A program made the translations under genes and the position numbers. A stretch of 64,000 bases of DNA from Gemmobacter sp. 24YEA27 (GTDB lineage Bacteria; Pseudomonadota; Alphaproteobacteria; Rhodobacterales; Rhodobacteraceae). How positions within the stretch are numbered: the stretch's first letter is position 1; every line of letters starts with the position of its first letter. Location of the stretch: the NCBI RefSeq assembly GCF_030052995.1, contig NZ_JASJPW010000001.1, positions 2,594,001-2,658,000 of the forward strand. The letters run 5' to 3'. This document shows, in pieces, positions 1-8,284 of the stretch. The notes under the pieces were generated by a model, which saw nothing but the letters and a program-made list of their open reading frames with translations, had not been told where the DNA came from and did not search any database.

Positions 1-1
1 T

Positions 2-661
2 GATATCCTTCATTCCTGTACCCTCGCCGTCGAAAAGGGCGAGATCGCGGTGATCGTCGGCCCGAACGGCGCCGGCAAATCCACCGCGATGAAGGCGGTG
101 TTCGGCATGCTGTCCTTACGCTCGGGCACGGTGCGGCTGGATGGCGAGGATATCACGAAACTCTCTCCCCAGGCGCGGGTGCGCAAAGGGATGGGGTTCG
201 TGCCGCAGACCCAGAACATTTTCACCACGATGACGGTCGAGGAAAACCTCGAAATGGGCGCCTTCATCCGCGAGGATGAAGGGATCCAGGATACGATGGC
301 GCAGATCTATGACCTGTTCCCGATCCTGAAGGAAAAGCGCAACCAGGCGGCGGGCGAGCTTTCCGGTGGCCAGCGCCAGCAGGTCGCGGTCGGGCGCGCA
401 TTGATGACGCGGCCCAGGGTGCTGATGCTCGACGAGCCGACCGCCGGGGTCTCGCCCATCGTGATGGATGAGCTGTTCGACCGCATCATTGAGATCGCCC
501 GCACCGGCATCTCGATCCTGATGGTGGAACAAAACGCCCGCCAGGCGCTGGAGATCGCGGATAAGGGCTTTGTGCTGGTTCAGGGCGCGAACCGCTATAC
601 CGACTCGGGTGCGGCGCTGCTGTCGGACCCGGAGGTCCGCAGATCCTTCCTAGGGGGCTGA
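2..661 (+). CDS. livF: Branched-chain amino acid ABC transporter ATP-binding protein (LivF-like), 5' end outside window
   Basis: This is the cytoplasmic ATPase subunit of a LivFGHM-type importer. The reading frame is open from base 2, so the true start lies upstream; about 219 residues are visible. Seen: Walker A GPNGAGKS close to the start of the fragment, the ABC signature LSGGQRQQ, and Walker B followed by the D-loop (VLMLDEPTAGVSP). The C-terminus is short, with no added regulatory domain, as in LivF rather than LivG. The permeases livH and livM follow after one small ORF. The substrate cannot be read from the ATPase; branched-chain amino acids are inferred from family and operon content. 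Confidence 0.93.
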   Translation, partial: DILHSCTLAVEKGEIAVIVGPNGAGKSTAMKAVFGMLSLRSGTVRLDGEDITKLSPQARVRKGMGFVPQTQNIFTTMTVEENLEMGAFIREDEGIQDTMAQIYDLFPILKEKRNQAAGELSGGQRQQVAVGRALMTRPRVLMLDEPTAGVSPIVMDELFDRIIEIARTGISILMVEQNARQALEIADKGFVLVQGANRYTDSGAALLSDPEVRRSFLGG

Positions 662-788
662 AAAGGTGCGCAGCATCCCCCCGCTGGCCCCTGTGCTGCT
701 TTCTTCGGGCCCCGCTTTGGCGGTCCGGCGTCTCAGCTGCAATGCGGTTTTCAGATGTGATGCTTTTGCTCACTTTTGCTCATTTCAT

Positions 789-1189
789 ATGAGCGCGCCC
801 CTCGCGGCTCTGCCCCTGTCAGCCAGGAAAGCGGCGCTTGTCATGGCAGTCCTTTGCACCCTGCCCCCGTGAGTGTAAGCGCCCGCACTCTCGACTGCAG
901 CGTCCGGTATGAATGTTCCGGCGGCAGCTGCAAAGAGACGAGCCGCCATTACCGCACCCATGCCGGCCCGAAAAAGATTGAGGTCCAGAGCCAGGGCTAT
1001 GCGACCGATCTTGTGATGCTCGACAAAACCTCGGGCGGCGATCTTGTTTACGGGGGCCAGATCGGCCCGAATTTCTATGGTGTCTTCTTTCTTGCCCCGT
1101 CGAATGGCGCGCAGCTGATGCTGCAGGGCGTCAATGGCTGGTCGGAAAACAAGACCGAGATGCTGATTTGCACGGAGGCCACGGGCTGA
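789..1189 (+). pseudogene. Small secreted-type hypothetical protein in liv operon, apparently frameshifted
   Basis: A start at 789 opens a frame giving a signal-peptide-like N-terminus (ARKAALVMAVLCTLPP) that stops at 870-872. The adjacent frame, open to 1189, continues with a plausible mature domain of about 105 residues containing several Cys (LDCSVRYECSGGSCKE) and ending TEATG. The two parts join in phase if the C5 run at 864-868 had six C's, so I read this as one gene with a single-base loss, either a sequencing undercall or a real mutation. Its stop overlaps the livH start (TGATG), which suggests translational coupling. I do not recognise the family; a periplasmic location is inferred. 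The frame also opens further upstream at 776, but that N-terminus does not look like protein. Confidence 0.55.
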
Positions 1190-2193
1190 TGGATATTCTC
1201 AACGCCCTTGTGGCTTTCGCCAATTTCATACTGGTGCCGGGGCTGACCTATGGCAGCCAGCTGGCGCTTGGCGCGCTTGGGGTCTCGCTGGTCTTCGCGG
1301 TGCTGAGGTTTTCGAATTTTGCGCATGGCGACACGATGGCGCTTGGCACGGTGATGGCGATCCTTTTCACCTGGATGCTGCAAAGCTGGGGCATTTCTGC
1401 CGGCCCGCTGCCGACAGCACTGATCGCGCTGCCATTCGCGATCATCGCGACCTCGGTGCTGGTGCTGGGCTCTGATATCGTCGTCTACCGCTTTTACCGC
1501 CGTGCCAAAGCGAAACCGATCATCCTGATGATCGCCTCGATCGGCGTCATGTTCGTGATGAATGGCCTGGTGCGGATGATCCTTGGCACACGCGAGATTC
1601 AGTTTGCCGATGGCGAGCGCTTCCTGCTGCCACCCGCCGCCTTCCGCGCCGCCACGGGCCTCGCCGAGCCTCTGGCGATCCGCACCTCACAGGCGGTGTC
1701 CGTGATCGTCGCGGTGATCTGCGTTGCGGCGCTGTTCTGGTTTCTGAACCGCACCCGCACGGGCAAGTCGATGCGGGCTTTTTCCGACAATGAAGATCTG
1801 GCGCTGCTGTCGGGGATCAATCCGGACCGCGTGGTGATGGTGACCTGGATCATCGCCGCGGCGCTGGCGACCATTGCCGGCACGCTTTACGGGCTTGATA
1901 AAAACTACCGGGTCTTTGTCTATTTTGGGATGCTGCTGCCGATCTTTGCCAGCGCCATTGTCGGCGGGCTTGGCTCGCCCATCGGCGCGATCATCGGCGG
2001 CTTTGTCATCGCTTTCTCGGAAATCCTGATCACCAACGCCTGGAGCAAGATCCTCGGCTATCTGACGCCGGAGGGCTGGCTGGGCGACGGGCTCTACCAG
2101 GCGCTCTCGACCGATTACAAAGTGGCGGTGAGTTTCGTGATCCTGATCATCGTGCTTCTGGTAAAGCCCAACGGCATCATGGGGAGCAAATAA
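1189..2193 (+). CDS. livH: Branched-chain amino acid ABC transporter permease (LivH-like)
   Basis: Inner-membrane permease of the LivH family (BPD_transp_2), about 334 residues. Seen: eight or so hydrophobic segments and the family loop IVGGLGSPIGAIIGG near residue 265, which contacts the ATPase in this family. The ATG at 1189 overlaps the preceding stop by one base and has GGAGG ten bases upstream; an in-frame TTG at 1168 is a less likely start. livM begins one base after the stop. With livM it should form the heterodimeric channel driven by the LivF/LivG ATPases. Confidence 0.93.
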   Translation: MDILNALVAFANFILVPGLTYGSQLALGALGVSLVFAVLRFSNFAHGDTMALGTVMAILFTWMLQSWGISAGPLPTALIALPFAIIATSVLVLGSDIVVYRFYRRAKAKPIILMIASIGVMFVMNGLVRMILGTREIQFADGERFLLPPAAFRAATGLAEPLAIRTSQAVSVIVAVICVAALFWFLNRTRTGKSMRAFSDNEDLALLSGINPDRVVMVTWIIAAALATIAGTLYGLDKNYRVFVYFGMLLPIFASAIVGGLGSPIGAIIGGFVIAFSEILITNAWSKILGYLTPEGWLGDGLYQALSTDYKVAVSFVILIIVLLVKPNGIMGSK

Positions 2194-2194
2194 G

Positions 2195-3490
2195 ATGCGC
2201 AATACCCTTCTCTTTGCCGGCGTCGCGGCTCTCTTCCTGCTGACCGGCTTTTTTCAAAGCTGGAACCTCGCGCTCAATATTCTGAACCTTGCGCTGATCT
2301 CGGCGGTGATGGCGATTGGTGTGAATATCCAATGGGGCTGGGCCGGGCTCTTCTCGGCCGGGATCGTCGGCTTTGTCGCCCTTGGCGGCGTCGGGGTGGC
2401 GCTGGTCTCGGGCAAACCCGTCGCCGGCGCCTGGGAGGCCGGCACGCCCGAAATCCTCTCGGCGCTGGTCTTTGGCGCCATTGCAATCGTGCTGGCGGTC
2501 TGGATGCAGAAAAAGCTGCCAAAGGGCAGCACGCGAACGCTGGCGACCATCGCTTTCCTGCTCGTCTGTTTCTTCATCTACCGCGCGCTGCTTGACCCTG
2601 CCGTCATGGCGGTCGAGGCGAATGACTCGTCGAAAGCCGGGCATATCGGTGGTCTCGGGCTCAACTCGCTCTGGGCCTGGCCAGTGGGTGCGGCTCTGGC
2701 GGGGGCCGTGGCCTGGGTGATCGGCAAAGTGGCGCTTGGTCTGCGCGAGGATTATCTCGCCATTGCGACACTGGGGATCGGCGAGATCATCATTGCCGCG
2801 CTGAGGAATGAGGACTGGCTGGCGCGCGGGGTCAAGAACCTGATCGACCTGCCCCGCCCCTGGCCGGTGCCATATGAGCTGGAGCTGCAGCGCAACCCGG
2901 ATTTCACCGACTGGATCGGGCTGGTGAATGCCGATCCGGTTCCGGCCTCGGCCATTGCGGTGAAACTGCTTTACGCGGGCCTGTTTGCCATCGTTGTACT
3001 GGTGTTGTTGTGGCTGTGTGAGCGCGCGCTTAACAGCCCCTGGGGGCGCATGACCCGCGCGATCCGCGACAATGAAATCTCGGCCGCCGCAATGGGCAAG
3101 AATGTCAAATACCGCCATTTGCAGATTTTCATCCTCGGCTCTGCCGTGGTGGGGCTGGCGGGGGCGATGATGACCTCGCTTGATGGCCAGCTGACACCGT
3201 CAAGCTATGCACCGCTGCGCTTTACCTTCCTGATCTGGGTGATGGTGATCGTTGGCGGTTCGGGCAATAACAAGGGCGCCATTCTGGGCGGCATTCTGAT
3301 CGGCTGGCTCTATCTGGCGGCAGAATCCTTTGGGCCGATGATCATGGGCTGGCTGACCTCGGTTCTGCCGGCAGGACCGGTGAAAACCCAGCTGGCGGAA
3401 TCTGCGGCGCATATGCGGCTCCTGATGCTTGGGGTGATCCTCCTGCTGGTGCTGCGCTTTGCACCGCGCGGGCTGATCCCCGAGAAATGA
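2195..3490 (+). CDS. livM: Branched-chain amino acid ABC transporter permease (LivM-like)
   Basis: Second membrane permease of the importer, 431 residues. Seen: repeated hydrophobic segments, the LREDYLAIATLGIGEI motif in the middle, AIRDNEISAAAMGKNV, and the late GGSGNNKGAILGG loop typical of LivM proteins. It is longer than many LivM proteins (roughly 320-400) because of extra segments in the N-terminal half (VWMQKKLPKGSTRTLATIAF). It starts one base after livH and shares ATGA with the next gene, so the operon is tightly coupled. Confidence 0.92.
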   Translation: MRNTLLFAGVAALFLLTGFFQSWNLALNILNLALISAVMAIGVNIQWGWAGLFSAGIVGFVALGGVGVALVSGKPVAGAWEAGTPEILSALVFGAIAIVLAVWMQKKLPKGSTRTLATIAFLLVCFFIYRALLDPAVMAVEANDSSKAGHIGGLGLNSLWAWPVGAALAGAVAWVIGKVALGLREDYLAIATLGIGEIIIAALRNEDWLARGVKNLIDLPRPWPVPYELELQRNPDFTDWIGLVNADPVPASAIAVKLLYAGLFAIVVLVLLWLCERALNSPWGRMTRAIRDNEISAAAMGKNVKYRHLQIFILGSAVVGLAGAMMTSLDGQLTPSSYAPLRFTFLIWVMVIVGGSGNNKGAILGGILIGWLYLAAESFGPMIMGWLTSVLPAGPVKTQLAESAAHMRLLMLGVILLLVLRFAPRGLIPEK

Positions 3491-4401
3491 GCCGAGAACC
3501 CGGCCCCTTGCCCTTCGCGCTCATCCTGGCGATCTGGGGGGAGCGCTATGGCGCCGCGCATATCAATGGCATCGTCCAGGGGGCCTTTGACCACTCGCCC
3601 GGGATGCGCGAGGCCGTGCTGGTCAGCGACCGCCCGCGTCCGGATCTCGATCCCCGAATCCGCCAATGCCTGTTCCCTGCCCCCTTCAACCAGCCGGAAT
3701 TCTTTTTGCCCGGCTACCGTGCAAAACTCGCGGTGCTCTCGCCCGAGATCACGCCCCGCGATCTGCGCTGCATCTATATCGACCTCGATTCGGCGGTGAT
3801 CGGTGATCTGGGGCGTCTGGCGGCCCTGGTCACGGATGAAACGAGCCTCTTCATGCTGCCCCCTCCCGGGCTTGGCTTTTCGCGGCTGCGCCGGCTGCTC
3901 GACCGGTTGCGCCCGGGGGCGCATTTTCCGGTCGGGAACTCTTCGGTCCTCGCATTTCACTCAGGCGTTACTCCCAATCCGGCCAGCCTCTACGCGGCCA
4001 TTTTGCAAGATCCGCTGGATACGACCGCAGGCGGCATGTATATTGATGACGTCATCATCTCCTCGCTCGCACGCGACATCATCCGGGCCGTGCCGAAGGA
4101 TTGCGCCGTGATGCTGCGGCGCGAATTCATGTCAAAACTGCCGTTCTGGCCCCGGATCAAGGCCGCTCTGCCCTGGATCGCCGCCCGGCGCCGCCATATC
4201 GCGGTGGTGACGATGAACGGGCCCGAGGTCAAAGCCGAACAGCTTGGCCAGCTGGCAACGGGCAGCCCAATCCGCGACGGGCGCGGCCGCAAAGGGGTCT
4301 GGTCTCCTGCGGCAATCGGCGCGGTATGGCCGGAACTGGCCCGCGCCTGCCGTCGCATCGCCGAGACCTGCTGTATAAACGACACTCAAAGTCGCCGATG
4401 A
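3487..4401 (+). CDS. Glycosyltransferase-like protein of unknown substrate
   Basis: A 304-residue soluble protein overlapping the livM stop by four bases (ATGA). Seen: an early ALILAIWGERYGAAHINGI strand/loop region, then CIYIDLDSAVIGDLG around residue 95, which resembles the metal-binding DxD and following GDL stretch of GT-A fold glycosyltransferases. Later come YIDDVIISSLA and a basic C-terminal half. I infer a nucleotide-sugar dependent transferase from the DxD context only; acceptor and sugar are unknown. Cotranscription with an amino acid importer is unusual, so a link between the two is not assumed. Confidence 0.7.
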   Translation: MSREPGPLPFALILAIWGERYGAAHINGIVQGAFDHSPGMREAVLVSDRPRPDLDPRIRQCLFPAPFNQPEFFLPGYRAKLAVLSPEITPRDLRCIYIDLDSAVIGDLGRLAALVTDETSLFMLPPPGLGFSRLRRLLDRLRPGAHFPVGNSSVLAFHSGVTPNPASLYAAILQDPLDTTAGGMYIDDVIISSLARDIIRAVPKDCAVMLRREFMSKLPFWPRIKAALPWIAARRRHIAVVTMNGPEVKAEQLGQLATGSPIRDGRGRKGVWSPAAIGAVWPELARACRRIAETCCINDTQSRR

Positions 4402-4451
4402 ACAAGAATCCCGCCAGGTGCGCCCGATAATCCCGATATGATCTGAAAGGG

Positions 4452-6878
4452 ATGGCTATGCGCACATCAGTCCGGGTTGTGGTGATTGGCGGCGGGGTGG
4501 TTGGGTGTTCGGTGCTTTACCACCTGACAAAGCTCGGCTGGACGGATGTGATGCTGATCGAGCGCTCGGAGCTGACCTCGGGATCGACCTGGCACGCGGC
4601 GGGCGGGTTTCACACCATGAACGGCGACACCAATATGGCGGCGCTGCAGGGTTATACGATCCGGCTGTACAAGGAACTCGAAGAGATCACCGGCATGTCC
4701 TGCGGGCTGCACCATGTTGGCGGCGTGACTTTGGCCGACAACCCGGCGCGGTTTGAACAGCTGAAGGCCGAGCGCGCGAAACACCGCTACATGGGGCTCG
4801 ATACCGAGATCCTCTCGCCTGCCGAGATTTCAAAACTGACCGATGGCATGGTCAATCTCGACGGCATCATCGGCGGGCTCTACGACCCGCTGGACGGGCA
4901 TCTTGATCCCTCGGGCACCACCCATGCCTATGCAAAGGCCGCGCGAATGGCGGGGGCCGTGATTGTCCTGAATAACCGCGTGCTGGAGACGAACCCGACG
5001 AAAGACGGCTGGGAGGTTGTGACTGAAAAAGGCACCGTGACCTGCGAACATCTGGTGAATGCCGGCGGCCTCTGGGCGCGGGAAATCGGCGCCATGGCCG
5101 GCGTTTACCTTCCGCTTCTGCCGATGGCGCATCAGTATCTGGTGACCGAGGACATCCCCGAGATCATGGAGATCCTCGCCCAGGGCCGCGAGTTCCCGCA
5201 TGTGATGGATCCGGGCGGCGAGAGCTATCTGCGCCAGGAAGGTCGCGGTTTGTGCATCGGCTTTTATGAGAAACCCTGCGAGCCCTGGGCACTCGACGGC
5301 ACGCCCTGGACATTCGGACACGAGCTCCTGAACGAGAATTTCGACAAGATCGAGGATTCCGTCGCTTTCGCTTATCGCCGCTTCCCGGTCCTGGAACGCT
5401 CGGGCGTCAAGCGGGTGATCCACGGGCCCTTCACCTTTGCCCCCGACGGCAACCCGCTGATCGGCCCGGTGCCAGGGCTCAAAAACTACTGGTCGGCCTG
5501 TGCGGTCATGGCGGGCTTCAGCCAGGGCGGCGGCATGGGACTGGCACTGGCGCAATGGATGATCGAAGGCGAGGTCGAACGTGACCCGCGCGGCTTTGAC
5601 GTGGCGCGTTTCGGCACCTGGACCAGCCCCGGCTATACCGTGCCGAAGGTCATCGAAAACTACCAGATGCGGTTTAACGTCTCTTACCCGAACGAGGAAC
5701 GCCCGGCCGCCCGCCCCTTCCGCACCACGCCGATGTATGACGTGTTTGACGGGATGGGCGCGGTCTGGGGGAGCCAATACGGGCTTGAGGTGGTGAATTA
5801 CTTCGCCCTGCCCGGCGAGCCGCGCTATGAGACGCCCACCTTCAAACGCTCCAATGCCTGGGAGGCCACCGCGCGCGAGGTCAGGGGCCTTCGCGAAGGC
5901 GTCGGCATCAATGAGCTGCAGAATTTCGGCAAATACCTCGTCAAAGGTGCCGGTGCCCGCGCCTGGCTCGACCGGATTATGGCCGGCCGCATCCCGAAAC
6001 CGGGCCGTATCTCGCTGACCCCGATGCTGGCGGTTTCGGGCAAGATCATCGGCGATTTCACCGTCTCCTGCCTGTCTGAGACCGAGTTTCAGCTGACCGC
6101 CAGCTATGGCGCGCAAGGCTGGCATCTGCGCTGGTTCCAGGACCATGCCGCGCCGGGCGTCACCGTTGAGAACATCTCGGATACGCGATCCGGCTTCACC
6201 ATCGCCGGGCCGAATGCCCGCAAGTTGCTGGCGCGCGTCACCCGCACCGATGTCTCGGCGAAATCGTTCAAATTCATGGATGTGAAGCCGATGACCGTCG
6301 GCATGGCGAACTGCTTTGTGCAACGCGTCAGCTACACCGCCGATCTGGGATATGAGATCTTTTGCGACCAGATGTTAGTGCGCCATCTCTGGGAGGTCCT
6401 GATGAAGGCCGGCGCGGATCTGGGCATCACCCCCTTCGGGATGCGGGCGATGATGAGCCTCCGGCTCGACAAATGGTTCGGCTCCTGGGGGCGCGAATTC
6501 TCGCCCGATTACACCCCGGCCGAGACCGGTCTTGACCGGTTCATCGCCTGGACAAAACCTGTCGACTGGATCGGCAAAGAGGCCGCGCTGAAGGAACGCG
6601 AAACCGGCCCCGCGCGCCGCCTTGTCACGATGGAGGTCGATGTCAGCGATGCCGATGTCGTGGCCTGGGAGCCGGTCTGGCTGGACGGAAAAGTCGTCGG
6701 CTGGTGCACTTCGGGCGGCTACAGCCACTGGACCGGAAAGTCCCTGGCACTGGGCTTCATTCCCGCCGGCCGCGTCGAAGACGGTCTGGCGCTGGAGGTC
6801 GAAATCCTCGGCGAGCGCCGCCCGGCACGGGTGCATCTGGCGCCGGTCTGGGACGATGGCGGCCGGATGCGCGACTGA
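4452..6878 (+). CDS. FAD-dependent dimethylglycine/sarcosine dehydrogenase-like protein with GcvT domains
   Basis: An 808-residue two-part enzyme. Residues about 8-370 form a DAO-type FAD domain with the dinucleotide motif GGGVVG (13-18) and STWHAAGG, whose His (about residue 48) corresponds to the histidine that binds FAD covalently in dimethylglycine dehydrogenase. Residues about 425-800 form the GcvT/aminomethyltransferase N and C domains that bind tetrahydrofolate. Known relatives oxidatively demethylate N-methylated glycines and pass the C1 unit to folate; the exact substrate here (dimethylglycine, sarcosine or another methylamine) is not decided by sequence. It starts 50 bases after the previous gene and may be transcribed separately. 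Confidence 0.88.
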   Translation: MAMRTSVRVVVIGGGVVGCSVLYHLTKLGWTDVMLIERSELTSGSTWHAAGGFHTMNGDTNMAALQGYTIRLYKELEEITGMSCGLHHVGGVTLADNPARFEQLKAERAKHRYMGLDTEILSPAEISKLTDGMVNLDGIIGGLYDPLDGHLDPSGTTHAYAKAARMAGAVIVLNNRVLETNPTKDGWEVVTEKGTVTCEHLVNAGGLWAREIGAMAGVYLPLLPMAHQYLVTEDIPEIMEILAQGREFPHVMDPGGESYLRQEGRGLCIGFYEKPCEPWALDGTPWTFGHELLNENFDKIEDSVAFAYRRFPVLERSGVKRVIHGPFTFAPDGNPLIGPVPGLKNYWSACAVMAGFSQGGGMGLALAQWMIEGEVERDPRGFDVARFGTWTSPGYTVPKVIENYQMRFNVSYPNEERPAARPFRTTPMYDVFDGMGAVWGSQYGLEVVNYFALPGEPRYETPTFKRSNAWEATAREVRGLREGVGINELQNFGKYLVKGAGARAWLDRIMAGRIPKPGRISLTPMLAVSGKIIGDFTVSCLSETEFQLTASYGAQGWHLRWFQDHAAPGVTVENISDTRSGFTIAGPNARKLLARVTRTDVSAKSFKFMDVKPMTVGMANCFVQRVSYTADLGYEIFCDQMLVRHLWEVLMKAGADLGITPFGMRAMMSLRLDKWFGSWGREFSPDYTPAETGLDRFIAWTKPVDWIGKEAALKERETGPARRLVTMEVDVSDADVVAWEPVWLDGKVVGWCTSGGYSHWTGKSLALGFIPAGRVEDGLALEVEILGERRPARVHLAPVWDDGGRMRD

Positions 6879-6968
6879 TCTGACACCGCGACCGATCAGT
6901 GATGACAGGTTGGTCGCCCCTCCTGACAGCACTTATATCCCATAGGGATCCGGACAGGATCGGCAGGA

Positions 6969-7154
6969 ACCAGTAAGGACGAGGCATCGATCATCGGCGT
7001 TGACCTTACGAAACAGGTCTGTCAACTGCACGAAGCGACAGAGGGCGCGATCGTGTTTCGCGAGAAGCTGTCGCGCAAGCAGTTTCTGGCTTTCATGCAA
7101 TCTCACCCAGAATGCGCCGTTGCGATGAAAGCTTGCGCTACGCCTCACCTATAG
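6969..7154 (+). pseudogene. IS110-family transposase, N-terminal remnant
   Basis: A frame without a clear start codon encodes IIGVDLTKQVCQLHE followed by VFREKLSRKQFLAFM and CAVAMKACATPH. This matches the N-terminal DEDD-type catalytic region of IS110/IS1111 transposases (IGVDLAK-xxFQLH..., LSRxQLLxF...). The match breaks off at a stop at 7152-7154, directly abutting the stop of an ORF on the other strand. More than 80% of a normal transposase (about 300-400 residues) is missing, so this is a dead fragment that marks an old insertion or deletion end. Confidence 0.75.
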
Positions 7155-7751
7155 ATCAGTTTCTTTCGCCGCGGGCTGAAGGCAGTGGAACCGTCGTTCG
7201 ATCACCTTTTCCTCCAGCACCATGGAATTGCGCTCGAGCAGCCAGCTCATCATGATGTGGTTTCGCAGGATCGCAGGGTCAGGCTCAAACCATGAATTGC
7301 TGCCGCCGTCCCGCGTCCACCATGCGTGGATGCAACCATAGCGACCTTGTGGGCGATCCTGAACGGCACCCTCCGCAAAGCGCAGGGCCTCGAAGAACTT
7401 CAGAACCACTTCAGGGCCGCCTATAGGAACCGTGACCCCGCCTGAAACCGCTTCGGCAAGCGTTCCGGAACTGCAAGGTGTCACACCTCGGTTCTTCCCG
7501 AACAGCAGGGAGGCATCGATCATCTCGGCACATTCGCCCACGATTTCAACATCCAGCATGTCGATCCATGCGTTGCCGATCCGGTTTTGTGAGGTGGTCT
7601 CGCGCCCGGATCCCGAAAAATGCGGCCCCGCTCCCAGCTTTGCCCCGCACGTCATGCGCGTGCCGAATTGCCGAAAATCTTTGGAAACGGACGGCGAGAC
7701 ATCGACGAGATGCAACAGCGCCAGGTCTGGAAAAGGGCTCGCAGCGGTCAA
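7149..7751 (-). CDS. Orphan hypothetical protein beside IS110 remnant
   Basis: Open frame of up to 200 residues; the far 5' start is a TTG and internal starts are equally possible. The C-terminal two thirds (for example RYGCIHAWWTRDGG, EPDPAILRNHIMMSWLLE) has normal protein composition, with no transmembrane segment or motif I recognise. Third-position GC is visibly lower than in neighbouring housekeeping genes, which fits acquired or decaying DNA. Its stop abuts the IS110 fragment, so the 3' end may have been created by that junction. No function can be offered. Confidence 0.4.
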   Translation of the reverse strand: MTAASPFPDLALLHLVDVSPSVSKDFRQFGTRMTCGAKLGAGPHFSGSGRETTSQNRIGNAWIDMLDVEIVGECAEMIDASLLFGKNRGVTPCSSGTLAEAVSGGVTVPIGGPEVVLKFFEALRFAEGAVQDRPQGRYGCIHAWWTRDGGSNSWFEPDPAILRNHIMMSWLLERNSMVLEEKVIERRFHCLQPAAKETDL

Positions 7752-8284
7752 GAGACAAGGCCGAACGCCTCGGACACGATCCTGAGATACACATTCCCGG
7801 GGCAGGCGCGCCCCTGTCGTCCAGGGATCTCCGAAAGGGCCAGTCGTTCTGACCTGATCCAGACAAGCCCATCATCCGAAGCCCCGCAGAGATCGGGCGT
7901 GTCTAACCGCCATAGTCGGCCAGGAGTTTTATCTGACCCTCATCTCGTTAACCTGGGCCGTCAGATCCAGCCCGAGGGCCCACAAAGGGGTAAAGAGCCG
8001 ACACACACGATTTGCCACCGCAAGACGCGTGGCGAAAGAGATCATTATCGCCTCGGGCAACAATGGAACGGTAACGGGATTGGCAATCGGATGCGCATAC
8101 TCAGATCCTGAGACAGCATAGCGACACAACACACTGATCTGAAACGGGAAAGGCGCGGATCCATGTCGATCCGCGCTCTTCCATTTAAGTCGGCTCATGT
8201 GCAGGAATGCAGGTCATGGCGGGGTCAGTGCAAGCTTATGGGTACAACCCGCTCTCATATGCTTCAATGACACCCCGCGCGCCC
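7752..8284. other. Gene-poor stretch between orphan ORF and nrdJ
   Basis: No ORF here has convincing composition on either strand. Short coding-like scraps exist (for example a frame ending near 8120 with KEIIIASGNNGTVTG), but without start, length or family. The only clear structure is the hairpin at 8153-8176. Together with the IS110 remnant this looks like decayed accessory DNA. Confidence 0.5.
8153..8176 (-). terminator. Hairpin downstream of nrdJ, possible terminator
   Basis: A perfect 9-bp stem (GCGCGGATC / GATCCGCGC) with a 6-base loop lies about 110 bases after the nrdJ stop. Read on the minus strand it is followed by CTTTCCCGTTT, a weak U-rich tail, so termination of nrdJ is possible but not certain. 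Confidence 0.45.

Noticed and set aside
4830..6323. A 497-residue minus-strand ORF opposite the FAD/GcvT gene
   Set aside because: Antisense shadow in GC-rich DNA; the plus-strand protein shows complete family motifs.
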